A stretch of 64,000 bases of DNA from JAOUJD01 sp963726405. Its GTDB lineage: Bacteria > Pseudomonadota > Gammaproteobacteria > Burkholderiales > Burkholderiaceae_F. Of the stretch, positions 47,145 to 56,096 are shown piece by piece. Made by a program: the position numbers and the translations under genes. The notes under the pieces are model-generated. The model was not told the origin of the DNA and did no database searches. It worked only from the letters and a program-made list of their open reading frames with translations. The DNA is taken from NCBI GenBank assembly GCA_963726405.1, contig CAVSCF010000011.1, positions 124,001 through 188,000 on the forward strand. Reading direction: 5' to 3'. How positions within the stretch are numbered: position 1 is the stretch's first letter; every line of letters starts with the position of its first letter.

Positions 47145-48974
47145 ATGAAATCGAAGCACATGAGGAGCGACCGCCCCGCCTTCACACTGACTCGCATGCA
47201 GAAAGCGCTGAGTGCGGCCTTCGTCGCCGCAGCGCTCGCCGCCCCTACGCTGGCGGTCGCCGCCGACGCCCCGCGCCGCCCGAACATCGTCATCATCCTC
47301 GGCGACGACCTCGGCTTCGCGGACCTCGGTTCGTACGGCAGCGAGATCAGGACGCCGGCCATCGACGCGCTCGCGAAGCAGGGCGTGCGCTTCACGAACT
47401 TCTACACGCACGCGAGCAGTTCTCCCACGCGCTCCATGCTGCTCACCGGGGTCGACACGCACCTGAACGGCCTCGGCAACATGGACGAGTGGACTGCGCC
47501 CAACCAGAGGGGCGCGGTCGGGTACGAGGGCTTCCTCAACGACCGCGTGGTCACCATGCCGCAGTTGCTGAAAGCGGCCGGCTATCACACGTACATGGTC
47601 GGCAAGTGGCACATGGGCAAGGCGCCCGACCAGATCCCCGCGGCGCGCGGCTTCGAGCGCGACTTCTCGCTGCTCGACGGCGCGGGCAGCTACTGGGACA
47701 TGACCAACTTCACCGGCGCGTCGCCAAAGTCGGTCTTCACCGAGGACGGCCGCTATCTCACCAAGCTGCCGGATGACTACTACGCGACGAAGACCTACAC
47801 CGACAAGCTGATCGGCTACATCGATTCCAATCACGGCGACGGCAAGCCCTTCTTCGCCTACGTGTCCCACCAGGCGCCGCACGATCCTTACCATCTTCCG
47901 AAGGAGTGGCGCAACCGGCACGTCGGCGAGTACGACAAGGGCTGGGACGCCGTGCGCCAGGAACGGCTCAAGCGGCAGGTCGAGCTCGGCATCATGCCGG
48001 CCGGCACGGAACTCGCCGAACGGATGTGGTTTGTGCCCGATCCGATCGTCCTGGCTCCAGCGAGCCGGGCCATCCTGGGCAAGAAGATGGAGTTGTACGC
48101 CGGCATGGTGGAGAACATGGACCACCACGTCGGGCGGCTCATCGACCACCTGAAGAAGATCGGCGAATACGAGAACACGATCTTCATCGTGTTCGGCGAC
48201 AACGGTGCCGAGGGCTCGGACCTGTTCCAGATGATCGCGGGTTCGCCCGGTTCACGGGACTTCCTGTTCGCATCGATCAACTGGTCGCAGACCCATCCCA
48301 ACGCGTGGGGCGATCCCGGCTCCTACGTCGGCTACGGCCCGATGTGGGCGCAGGTGTCGATGACGCCGTTCAGCCAGTACAAGGGATGGCTGGCCGAAGG
48401 CGGCATCCGCAACGCACTGATCGTCAGCGGCCCGGTGGTCAAGCGACCGCAGGGGAGCATCAACAACGGCGTGCTGCACGTGGCCGACCTGATGCCCACC
48501 TTGCTCGACGTCGCGGGCGCGAGCTATCCGAAGTCCAACCAAGGGCGCGACTTGCCGCCGCTGATCGGCAAGTCGTGGATGCCCATGCTGGCCGGCCAAG
48601 TGGACGGCATAAGGACCGAGCAGGACTATCTTGCGTGGGAAGTCTTCGGCAACCGGGCCGTGCGGCAGGGCGAATGGAAGCTGCGTTGGCAATACAAGCC
48701 GTACGGCAAGGGCGACTGGGAACTGTTCAATGTCGCGAAGGATCCAGCCGAACGAAAGGACCTCGCCGCACAGAATCCCGAGAAGGTCAAAGCGCTGACC
48801 GCTGTCTGGGACGGATACGTCAAGGCCAACAACGTGATCCTGCCGAGCCGCGGGCCTTTCGAAACACTCGAAGACCAGTTGCCGCAACGCGTGCCGGTCG
48901 AAGCGGGCTTCCCGCCGCTGATCTACAAGCGGCAGTTCGTTCCGCCGAAGGACATGCTTGCCGACCCGAAGTGA
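47145..48974 (+). CDS. Exported type I sulfatase (arylsulfatase), Ser-type
   Basis: Hydrolyses sulfate esters in the periplasm. The signal peptide is MQKALSAAFVAAALAAPTLA (from 47196, an alternative start). The formylglycine motif is S-S-P-T-R at residues 92-96 followed by LLTG, with Ser at the modified position, so maturation should need an anaerobic-type radical SAM enzyme (AtsB/anSME) not found here. Metal ligands appear as GDDLGFADLG; other landmarks are GKWHMG, SHQAPHDPY and FGDNGAEG. The long product (about 600 residues) has a C-terminal extension. The next gene starts 62 bases later. Confidence 0.9.
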   Translation: MKSKHMRSDRPAFTLTRMQKALSAAFVAAALAAPTLAVAADAPRRPNIVIILGDDLGFADLGSYGSEIRTPAIDALAKQGVRFTNFYTHASSSPTRSMLLTGVDTHLNGLGNMDEWTAPNQRGAVGYEGFLNDRVVTMPQLLKAAGYHTYMVGKWHMGKAPDQIPAARGFERDFSLLDGAGSYWDMTNFTGASPKSVFTEDGRYLTKLPDDYYATKTYTDKLIGYIDSNHGDGKPFFAYVSHQAPHDPYHLPKEWRNRHVGEYDKGWDAVRQERLKRQVELGIMPAGTELAERMWFVPDPIVLAPASRAILGKKMELYAGMVENMDHHVGRLIDHLKKIGEYENTIFIVFGDNGAEGSDLFQMIAGSPGSRDFLFASINWSQTHPNAWGDPGSYVGYGPMWAQVSMTPFSQYKGWLAEGGIRNALIVSGPVVKRPQGSINNGVLHVADLMPTLLDVAGASYPKSNQGRDLPPLIGKSWMPMLAGQVDGIRTEQDYLAWEVFGNRAVRQGEWKLRWQYKPYGKGDWELFNVAKDPAERKDLAAQNPEKVKALTAVWDGYVKANNVILPSRGPFETLEDQLPQRVPVEAGFPPLIYKRQFVPPKDMLADPK

Positions 48975-49035
48975 ACGTTGCCTCTCCGGCAACCATCGCG
49001 AACCAAGACAAATGCAGAAAATCGACGGAGGTCTG

Positions 49036-50019
49036 ATGAATACGTCTGCCTGGTTGCGGATGGCCGCAGCAATCGTGCTCGCCGTGGGCGCGCTCTGTCC
49101 GCCGCAATCCCTCGCGCAAGTGCCTGGACGCTTCTACTGGAAGACGCTGTCCGGCGCGAGCGCGGTGCCGGTCATCTACAACTCCATCAGCGGCAACACC
49201 AACCCGTTCGACATGGGTCACACAGTGACGCCGGACGCGAACTTCGACGCCACGATGGCGATGGTCGGTTACGCCCGCACGTTCACCCTGTGGGATCGGT
49301 CGGCGATGGGCGCGATCATCATGCCGATGGGCCGCGTCTCCGGCGATGTCACCGTGGCGGGCAAGACGACCTCGCAGTCGGCCAGCGGTTTCGGCGACCC
49401 GATGATCGAGTTCAACTACAACCTCATCGGCCCGAAGGCGCAGAAGAACATTCCGGACGTGCTGCGCTACGAGCCCGGGTTCTCGCTCGACCTCCTTGCC
49501 GATCTGGCCTTGCCCGTCGGCGAGTACAACAGCGACCAGCCGCTCAACATCGGCCAGAACCGCTGGTACGGCCGCATCGGGTTCCCGGTCGTCTGGCAAC
49601 TGGGCGACTGGGTGCCCGGTCGGCGCACGACGCTCGAATTGCTGCCGGCGGTGTGGATGTTCGGCGACAACACCGACTACGTCGGGCAGACGCTGAAGAC
49701 CGACCCGCTGTTCCAGCTTGACGCGCACCTGACGCGTGACTTCACCGAGAACTTCTGGGGTGCCCTCGACCTGTCCTGGTACAACGGCGGACGCGCGACG
49801 GTCAACGGCGTGCAGGGACAGAAGCTCAACAACGTCGGCGTGGGGCTCACGCTCGGCTACACGGTCAACAGCAACCTGAACCTGACCCTGGGCTACAAGT
49901 CCACGATCGGTGACAGCGCCCCAAGCGACCTGCGCATGGACGGCTTCATGGTCACGCTAGTCTATGGGTGGCACCCGCTCATCGAAGGGTCCAAGCGGCT
50001 GAGGAGCGGCGAGAAGTAG
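49036..50019 (+). CDS. Outer-membrane channel-like protein (SphA/meta-pathway phenol degradation type)
   Basis: 327-residue protein with a Sec signal (MNTSAWLRMAAAIVLAVGAL) and alternating hydrophobic strands of a beta-barrel, e.g. GFSLDLLADLALPVGEYNSD and ELLPAVWMFGDNTDYVGQTL, and a final Phe/Tyr-containing strand. It fits the family of outer-membrane proteins annotated as phenol meta-pathway or SphA transporters. ATG 49036 follows a GGAGG ribosome site. Placed directly after a sulfatase, it may allow uptake of sulfate esters, an inference. Confidence 0.8.
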   Translation: MNTSAWLRMAAAIVLAVGALCPPQSLAQVPGRFYWKTLSGASAVPVIYNSISGNTNPFDMGHTVTPDANFDATMAMVGYARTFTLWDRSAMGAIIMPMGRVSGDVTVAGKTTSQSASGFGDPMIEFNYNLIGPKAQKNIPDVLRYEPGFSLDLLADLALPVGEYNSDQPLNIGQNRWYGRIGFPVVWQLGDWVPGRRTTLELLPAVWMFGDNTDYVGQTLKTDPLFQLDAHLTRDFTENFWGALDLSWYNGGRATVNGVQGQKLNNVGVGLTLGYTVNSNLNLTLGYKSTIGDSAPSDLRMDGFMVTLVYGWHPLIEGSKRLRSGEK

Positions 50020-50089
50020 TCGTCAGTGCACCACTTCGTCCGCCGAACCGGCGTTAACGAACACACAACAAACCACGGAGCAGTCACCG

Positions 50090-50896
50090 ATGAAGTTCAC
50101 GAATGTCATGGCCGCTGCAGTGCTGGCCGCCGGCTTGTCACCGGCCCTGGGTCTGGCGCAGTCCGCACAGACCTGGACCTATCAGGCGACGATTTATGGC
50201 TACTTTCCGACGATCAGCGGAACCACCACGTTCCCACCGCCCGTCGGCAGCCAAAGCGCGAGCGTCGACATGAGCACGATCCTCGACAAGCTGAAGTTCG
50301 CATTCATGGGTTCGTTCGAGGCGAGCAATGGCCAATGGGGCGTGCTGGCTGACGTGATCTACGTCGACGTCGGGGGCAACAAGGGGCAGACGAGAGATTT
50401 CAGTCTCGGCAACGTCGGGCTGCCGGCCGGCGTGAGCGCCAATCTTGGCTACGACCTGAAAGGGTGGATCACCACGGTCGCGGGGACGTATCGACTGATG
50501 TCCGCACCGGGCGCGAATGTCGACCTCATTGGAGGCGCGCGCGTGCTGAACATCCGTCCATCGCTGAACTGGAGCTTGACGGGCAACGTGGGCTCAGTTG
50601 CCGTGGTGGACCAGACCGGCAACCGGGAGTCGAAGGAGCAGAACTGGGACGTGATCGTCGGCGTCAAGGGACGCGCCCGGCTGGGCGACGGTGCGTGGTT
50701 CTTCCCGTACTACGCGGACGTGGGGACGGGCGAGTCCAAATTCACCTGGCAAGCGATGGGCGGCGTCGGGTACGCCTTCAGCTGGGGTGACGTGGTCGGT
50801 GCATGGCGCTACATCGATTACAGCATGAAGTCCGACCAGACCGTGCAGGACCTGTCGTTCAACGGCCCGGCCATTGCCGCGGTCTTCCGCTGGTAA
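50090..50896 (+). CDS. Outer-membrane beta-barrel protein, family shared with 61777-62589
   Basis: 268 residues with a signal peptide (MKFTNVMAAAVLAAGLSPAL) and repeated amphipathic strands: WTYQATIYGYFPTISGTT, FAFMGSFEASNGQWGVLADV, DVIVGVKGRARLGDGAWFFP, GAWRYIDYSMKS. The same strand order and the motifs FMGSFE, VGVRGRAR/VGVKGRAR and the closing F.W/F.F occur in the protein at 61777. I do not recognise a named family. It ends the sulfatase module. Confidence 0.8.
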   Translation: MKFTNVMAAAVLAAGLSPALGLAQSAQTWTYQATIYGYFPTISGTTTFPPPVGSQSASVDMSTILDKLKFAFMGSFEASNGQWGVLADVIYVDVGGNKGQTRDFSLGNVGLPAGVSANLGYDLKGWITTVAGTYRLMSAPGANVDLIGGARVLNIRPSLNWSLTGNVGSVAVVDQTGNRESKEQNWDVIVGVKGRARLGDGAWFFPYYADVGTGESKFTWQAMGGVGYAFSWGDVVGAWRYIDYSMKSDQTVQDLSFNGPAIAAVFRW

Positions 50897-51086
50897 GGGA
50901 ACGACCCAACGACGCTCAGGCCATCGCCAGAGCGTCGTTGCCGCATGACCCTCGACACGGATCCATTGAAGCGGCACGGACGCATCAAGTGGACCGAGCG
51001 AAATACTGGAAGGTCTGACCTGTGCCGACGTGGTCACCAAGTATCGCGGCGTCCTGGCTGGACAGCCACGGCACGGATCTACAGGC

Positions 51087-51117
51087 AAAAAAAATCCCGA
51101 CCGATGAAGGTCGGGAT
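51087..51117 (-). terminator. Terminator for leftward transcription past tmRNA
   Basis: Eight A (51087-51094) then stem TCCCGACC / GGTCGGGA with loop GATGAA; on the minus strand this is a hairpin followed by eight U. Confidence 0.85.
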
Positions 51118-51126
51118 TCTGGATGG

Positions 51127-51147
51127 TGGTGGAGGCGGCGGGAATTG
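51127..51147. repeat. Duplicate of the tmRNA 3' end (21 bases), distal copy
   Basis: Starts TGGTGGAGGC and is identical over 21 bases to 51325-51345, the 3' end of tmRNA. It lies 198 bases downstream of it on the same strand. Such a copy next to a tmRNA gene is the usual trace of an integrated element (att site). Confidence 0.75.
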
Positions 51148-51162
51148 GCCATCCTCGCCAGC

Positions 51163-51258
51163 CTTCGCGCCTGCAGGCGCGAAGTCGCTCGGCTCCGTCC
51201 AACAGCGCGCAGGCGCTGTTGGAGCCGCGGGCCTCGCCCCGCGTCCGTGCCGGACGCG
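51163..51258. repeat. Cluster of inverted repeats between the two tmRNA-end copies
   Basis: A perfect 22-base palindrome CTTCGCGCC TGCA GGCGCGAAG (51163-51184), a stem TCCAACAGCGC / GCGCTGTTGGA (51198-51223), and a smaller GCGTCC / GGACGC (about 51240-51258). No ORF of merit. Confidence 0.6.
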
Positions 51259-51283
51259 CGTCCATTTCCGGCTCCTCAAATGC

Positions 51284-51325
51284 AACTGCCCGAAGCACCC
51301 TCTTGCGAGGGAACTTCGGGCAGTT
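51284..51325 (-). terminator. Hairpin immediately downstream of tmRNA
   Basis: On the minus strand AACTGCCCGAAG / CTTCGGGCAGTT encloses an inner stem CCCTC / GAGGG; it begins at the tmRNA CCA end. The U-rich tail is weak, so it may be a processing or termination hairpin. Confidence 0.6.
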
Positions 51326-51688
51326 GGTGGAGGCGGCGGGAATTGAACCCGCGTCCGCGAATGATCCAAACCCAGTTCTACATGCGTAGCCGGTCTATTT
51401 GAGTCTCACCATGCGCTTAGCCGATCGGCAGGCCGGCGCACAGCCAGTCACTGGATCTCGATGCCGCCGTCATGACTCCACCGGCATCCAGCCTCTGTAA
51501 ATGGCGCTGCTGTCGGTTGCCCGACCTAGCCCAGGGGCCAGCTAGTGCAGCGTCCAGCCGGTATTAAGCGGCTAGAGCAAACGCGTCTTCGTTGGCGTTT
51601 GTAGTGTTTCCAGATGGATTTACGAGGTGACTGGTCCTCGGCATGCCCTGAGGTTCTTCACGACCCGCGTCGAAGCCAGGTCGCCCCC
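51325..51688 (-). ncRNA. ssrA: Transfer-messenger RNA (tmRNA)
   Basis: 364 nt on the minus strand, rescuing stalled ribosomes. The 5' end reads GGGGGCGACCTGGCTTCGAC and pairs with the 3' end CGCCTCC ACCA. The tag reading frame (51596-51564) encodes ANEDAFALAA and ends in TAA, the tail normally added to proteins for proteolysis. The 3' half has the T-loop GGTTCAATTCC. The tag is unlike the more common ANDERFALAA of relatives by an ED for DE change and an Ala for Arg. Transcribed in the same direction as the AsmA gene upstream. Confidence 0.95.
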
Positions 51689-51715
51689 AAAGAAGTGTTC
51701 ATTGTCCCATATGGG

Positions 51716-54700
51716 TCACTTGAGCGAGAAATCAACCCGGGTCGGGGCGCCCTTGTCCTGGATCCCCGCGGCGGTGAGTTTGGGCTCGACCAGGAACAGC
51801 CGCTCGCGCGCGACCTTGCCGCTTTCCTGCAGATGGTTGCGGACCGCCGCCGCGCGGTCGGTGGCAAGCGCGCGCATGTCGTCCGGAGAGGCCGTGAGGT
51901 TCTTCAGGATCAGTTGCTCCATCTCCGGCGCGGGGATGGTCTTCGCGATGCCGATCACGTTACGCGGCTTGTCCGGGATCTTCTCGTCGGAATACACGGT
52001 CGCGATCAGCGCCGGCCGCTCCTGGTCGCCGATCGTCACCCGGGTCGGATCGACGGAGTCGCCTCCAGCACGCGTTAGCTGGCGCACCTTGGCGGCCCGC
52101 AGCTTCGCCTCGTACTTCGCGCGGCGCACGCCCTCGGCGTCCGCGGAGGGTTCGACCCGACCGATGATGTCGAGCTTCAGGCCGGGTCGGTCATTCAGCG
52201 CTTTCGCCAGCGTGTCGAGCCGCTTGACCTGTTCCGCGCTCAGCGCCGCGGCGCCCGGAGCGAACTCGACGTAGCCCAGTTCCTCGCTGCCGCCGAATGC
52301 CGAAGCAAGGAGCGCGAACGGCGCGGTGACGATCTTCGCGAGCAGGTTCACGATCACCTGCACGATGACACCGCCGACCGAGAACTTCGGGTCGTTGAGC
52401 GACCCCGAGATCGGGAGGTTGAGGTCGATCTCGCCGCGCGTGTTCTTGAGCAGCGAGACGGCGAGCAGCACCGGCAACTTGGTCGCGGTGGGGCTGTCGA
52501 CCTTTTCGCCGAAGGTCAGCTGGTCGAGGAACAGGTGGTTGGACGCCTGCAGCTTCTGGTCCTCGACCTTGTACTTCACGTCCATCGACAGCTTTCCCTT
52601 GGTGATCGGGTAGCCGGCGTACTTGACGGAGTACGGGGTCATCCGCGGCAGGTCCACGCCTTTGGTGTGGCCTTCGATGTCCAGGAACAGCGCCGGTGCA
52701 AGCGGGTTGAGGCGACCCCCGATCTCCAGTGGCGCGTCATCGTCGATCTTGCCCGCCAGGTTCATCGTCGCCGGCTCGCTGCTGTCCGATGCGAGCGCCG
52801 TGACCGTGCCGCCCAGGCCGGTCATGTTCGCGGTGTAGTTGGGCTTGATGAAGTTGTCGGTGAAGTTCACGTTGCCGCGGACGATCTCGACAGCGCCGAT
52901 ACGTATCGTCGGCCGGACGGTCGTTGAGCCGTCGCCCGCACCCACAGGCCCCGCCGCCGCGGCCGGTTTCACTTCACCCGCGATCGGGGCTTCAGCCTTC
53001 GTCTCCGCAGCGCTGCCTTCGGCCGGTGTGCCTGGTCGCTTCAGCAGGTCGGCGAGGTTGAGGCGGCCCTGTTCGCTGATGATGACGCGCGCATAGAAAT
53101 CGCTCAGGGTCACCTTGCCGAGCGCGACGAAGGGAGCGCCGTCGCCGGTCCTGGCATCGATGCCCTCGAGATCGAGCACCTGCCACTTGAGCAGGTCGCT
53201 CTCACCGGCGCCGTCGAGCATGTGCAGGTTCGACAGCCGCGCCGTGCCCTTGTAGTTGACCTTCAGCGCAGCGTCCTTCGCCGGCTGGGCGATCGTCGCG
53301 ACGCCGCGACCGGACAACTCGGCGCGCGCCAGCGTGGCGTTGAGGCGGTCCGCCACATACGGGCGCAGCGTGCCGATGTCGAGGTTGCGCGCCTCGACCC
53401 TGACCGTCGCAGCCAGCGCATCCCAGCGCGCGTTGCCGCTCGCGCTCAACGTGCCGCCGCTGCCGAATCGTGTCCGCGCGGAAAACTCGACCGTTTGCGA
53501 ACCGTCTCCCGCCACGTTCTTCACCGTGGCGGCGAGCGCCGAGGCGCGCAGCTTGACCGTGGGCGCCACCGCGAGGTCCTCGGCCTGGATGTCGCCCTGA
53601 GCGATCTCCGCTTCCTTCAGGCGGAACGTCCAGGGTGCGGGGCCCGGCGCTGGCGCCGACGACCTCGGTGCGTCGCCACCAGCCGCTTTCGCCTTCACCA
53701 CGTGCTGCCAGTTGATCGATCCGTCCCGCAGGCGCCGCACCACGATCCGCGGCGCGTCGATCGCCAGCTTGTCGATCGTGACGGTGCGGCCGTTGAAATC
53801 GAGGGCGCCACCGCTGAGTTGCAGCGACCGGATGTCGAGCGATGCCCCGCTATCGGCCGGGCCTCGCAGCTTGATGTCCCTGCCGGCGATCGCGATGTCG
53901 CGCAGCGCGACCTGCAATCCGCCGTCCGCCTGGCCAATCTCCAGGATGCCGTCGACATTGCTGCTGCCGTCCAGGGTCCCATTGAGGACGCTGCCGAGGT
54001 ACCGAGCGGCGGCGACCAGCCTGACGTCCCGCGCGGCGTATTGCAGGCGACCGGCCAGCGGAGCGAGGCCAATGTCGCCGTCCAGCGATAGCGAACCGTT
54101 GTCCTTGATGTCCGCCGAGAGCTTCACCTTGCCGCGATCAGCCGACGTCGTGGTCAGTCCGCTTGCCTCGGCCTGAAGGTTCACCACCTCCTGCACGAAG
54201 CGACCCACCAGATCGTCCACCAGCTTGACGCTGCCGTCGCGGATCGCGGCGTGCTTCAACACGAACGCGAATGGCGTCGCGCCGGCTCGTGCCGCGCTGT
54301 CCGAAGAGGGCGCGGCGCCGCCGGCACCTTCGACCGGGCGTTGCGCGAACCGTTGCCAGTTGAGCGATCCGTCACGATCACGGACGAGCGTCGCCTGCGG
54401 ACCGTCGATCACCACATCGGCGAGGACGAGCCGACGCTGCAGGGGCTCTAACTCCTCGATGGAAACGCCGATGGATTTCCAGGCCACCAGCGGGGCGCCC
54501 TCTTTCCCCGCGGGGGCGGCGAGCGCGAAGCCGCTGACCTGGAACTGACCGGAGATCAACGTGCGCGCGGCTTGCGCCGGACGCTCCGCGGTCCCCGCGA
54601 CCGCTTGCCGGAAGGCGATGCGCAGGTTGGTGTCGAGCTTGCCGCTCGGCACGTCGAAGTTGAGCTTGACCGGTGAAAACGCGAGGTACTTGGGAATGTC

Positions 54701-55384
54701 GAGGCCATCGAGCTTCACGTCGATCGACGACTCGCGGCTTTCATGAAAGGGCCGTGTCTCGCCTTTCAGGTCGATCGAAGAGCCGTCGATCTTCGCGGCG
54801 AACGCCGGCTGCACGTTGATCTCGGCGTCGGTCGGCAGGTTCGACAGGAACGGAATGCCGACCCGGATGTCGGTGGCCGCGTGGCGGCTGCCGACCACCC
54901 GGTCCTCGAAGTTGACGGTGCTTCCGGTGATCTCGATGTTGGCGAGCGAAAACCGGGCGGGCTCGTCGCTCTTCGGCTTTGCCTGCAGTCGTTCGATGAT
55001 GTCGCTGAAGTTGAAGCGCTGCGCCTCGAGGCGAACGATGTTGGCGGTGAGTCCATCGACGGCGATGGCGTCGAGCACGGGCGCCCGCCGCAGTGCGCTG
55101 CTGATCGAGGCGTTGATCGACGCTTCACGCACGGACAAGAGCGGCGCGCTCTCGCCGGGCTGACCTTCGATCGTCAGGCCCCTCAGCGTGACGCGCAGCG
55201 TGTACGGATTGGCGCTGATCCCCTCGACGCGGACCGTCCTGCCCAATTCACGGGACGCGACCGTCTCCAGACCCCAACGCGCGAGGGCGGGGATCGCAAG
55301 GGCGCCGACGACGCCGAAGACCACGACGACGACGCCGCCCACGGCGGCGATGCGACGCCAACGAGTGCCCAGAAGCCTTGCCAT
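51716..55384 (-). CDS. Large AsmA/DUF748 family envelope protein
   Basis: 1222 residues. An N-terminal membrane anchor (AVGGVVVVVFGVVGALAIPA, about residues 15-34) precedes a long periplasmic part with repeated AsmA/DUF748 segments (VEGISANPYTLRVTLRGLTI, ITGSTVNFEDRV, GSINWQHVVKAKA, VNFTDNFIKPNYTANMTGLG, ITKGKLSMDVKYKVEDQKLQ). Near the C-terminus is a short OmpA-like stretch (GYVEFAPGAAALSAEQVKRL). Such AsmA-like proteins are now linked to lipid transport or envelope homeostasis; the exact role of this one is unknown. Stop at 51716 lies 28 bases from the tmRNA start. Confidence 0.9.
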   Translation of the reverse strand: MARLLGTRWRRIAAVGGVVVVVFGVVGALAIPALARWGLETVASRELGRTVRVEGISANPYTLRVTLRGLTIEGQPGESAPLLSVREASINASISSALRRAPVLDAIAVDGLTANIVRLEAQRFNFSDIIERLQAKPKSDEPARFSLANIEITGSTVNFEDRVVGSRHAATDIRVGIPFLSNLPTDAEINVQPAFAAKIDGSSIDLKGETRPFHESRESSIDVKLDGLDIPKYLAFSPVKLNFDVPSGKLDTNLRIAFRQAVAGTAERPAQAARTLISGQFQVSGFALAAPAGKEGAPLVAWKSIGVSIEELEPLQRRLVLADVVIDGPQATLVRDRDGSLNWQRFAQRPVEGAGGAAPSSDSAARAGATPFAFVLKHAAIRDGSVKLVDDLVGRFVQEVVNLQAEASGLTTTSADRGKVKLSADIKDNGSLSLDGDIGLAPLAGRLQYAARDVRLVAAARYLGSVLNGTLDGSSNVDGILEIGQADGGLQVALRDIAIAGRDIKLRGPADSGASLDIRSLQLSGGALDFNGRTVTIDKLAIDAPRIVVRRLRDGSINWQHVVKAKAAGGDAPRSSAPAPGPAPWTFRLKEAEIAQGDIQAEDLAVAPTVKLRASALAATVKNVAGDGSQTVEFSARTRFGSGGTLSASGNARWDALAATVRVEARNLDIGTLRPYVADRLNATLARAELSGRGVATIAQPAKDAALKVNYKGTARLSNLHMLDGAGESDLLKWQVLDLEGIDARTGDGAPFVALGKVTLSDFYARVIISEQGRLNLADLLKRPGTPAEGSAAETKAEAPIAGEVKPAAAAGPVGAGDGSTTVRPTIRIGAVEIVRGNVNFTDNFIKPNYTANMTGLGGTVTALASDSSEPATMNLAGKIDDDAPLEIGGRLNPLAPALFLDIEGHTKGVDLPRMTPYSVKYAGYPITKGKLSMDVKYKVEDQKLQASNHLFLDQLTFGEKVDSPTATKLPVLLAVSLLKNTRGEIDLNLPISGSLNDPKFSVGGVIVQVIVNLLAKIVTAPFALLASAFGGSEELGYVEFAPGAAALSAEQVKRLDTLAKALNDRPGLKLDIIGRVEPSADAEGVRRAKYEAKLRAAKVRQLTRAGGDSVDPTRVTIGDQERPALIATVYSDEKIPDKPRNVIGIAKTIPAPEMEQLILKNLTASPDDMRALATDRAAAVRNHLQESGKVARERLFLVEPKLTAAGIQDKGAPTRVDFSLK

Positions 55385-55436
55385 CTGCGTCCCCTCGAGA
55401 AGCCTTCTTTATGCGCGGATTATCGCGCCCGGCGGA

Positions 55437-56096
55437 TCACGTCCGCACGAGGGCCAGGAGTTCGGAAGGCGAGTGGATGATGTGGTCTGCGCCCCACTCC
55501 GCGTAGTGCGGGCCGTCGCCGAGGTACCCGTAGCTGACTGCCACCGTGCGCATGCCCGCCGCGCGGCCAGCCTGGATGTCGCGCAGGTCATCGCCGACAT
55601 ACAGCGCAGCGCCGGCCTCCGTGCTGGTGGCGGCGAGCGCATGCAGCAGCGGCGCCGGGTCGGGCTTGGGCCGCACGGCCGTGTCACCACTCACCACGCA
55701 TGCCGCACGTTCGTGCAGACCCAATGCACGCACCAGCGGTTCGGTGAACCGCGCCACCTTGTTGGTGACGATTCCCCAGAGCACGCCGCGGCTTTCCAGC
55801 TCGGTCAGCGCCGTGTCCATCGCCGGAAACAACGACGATTCCACGCACAGCGCTCCCTCGTACTCGCGGAAGAATTCCTGTCGCAGCGCCTCGAAGTCCG
55901 GATCGGCGGGCACCACCCCGAAGGCGCGTCCGAGCAACCCGCGCGCGCCGTGCGAGGCCACGGGACGCAGATCCTTCAGCGGCAAGGGCGCGCGTCCGCG
56001 CGCCATCAGCATCCGGTTGACCGCGCCCGCCAGGTCAGGTGCCGTGTCCGCGAGCGTGCCGTCGAGATCGAACAGGACGAGGGCGACCGCCGTCAT
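55437..56096 (-). CDS. gph: Phosphoglycolate phosphatase (HAD superfamily)
   Basis: 219 residues. HAD motif I is LFDLDGTLADT, motif II VTNK, motif III KPDPAPLLHAL, and motif IV YVGDDLRDIQAGRAAGM. It fits the Gph subgroup that salvages 2-phosphoglycolate, but HAD specificity cannot be certain. The start overlaps the ubiG stop, the common ubiG-gph pairing. Confidence 0.92.
   Translation of the reverse strand: MTAVALVLFDLDGTLADTAPDLAGAVNRMLMARGRAPLPLKDLRPVASHGARGLLGRAFGVVPADPDFEALRQEFFREYEGALCVESSLFPAMDTALTELESRGVLWGIVTNKVARFTEPLVRALGLHERAACVVSGDTAVRPKPDPAPLLHALAATSTEAGAALYVGDDLRDIQAGRAAGMRTVAVSYGYLGDGPHYAEWGADHIIHSPSELLALVRT

Noticed and set aside
51022..51402. Short ORFs over the tmRNA 3' end, including one with EAAGIEPAS
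   Set aside because: These are translations of the structured RNA and its duplicate end, a well-known false protein.
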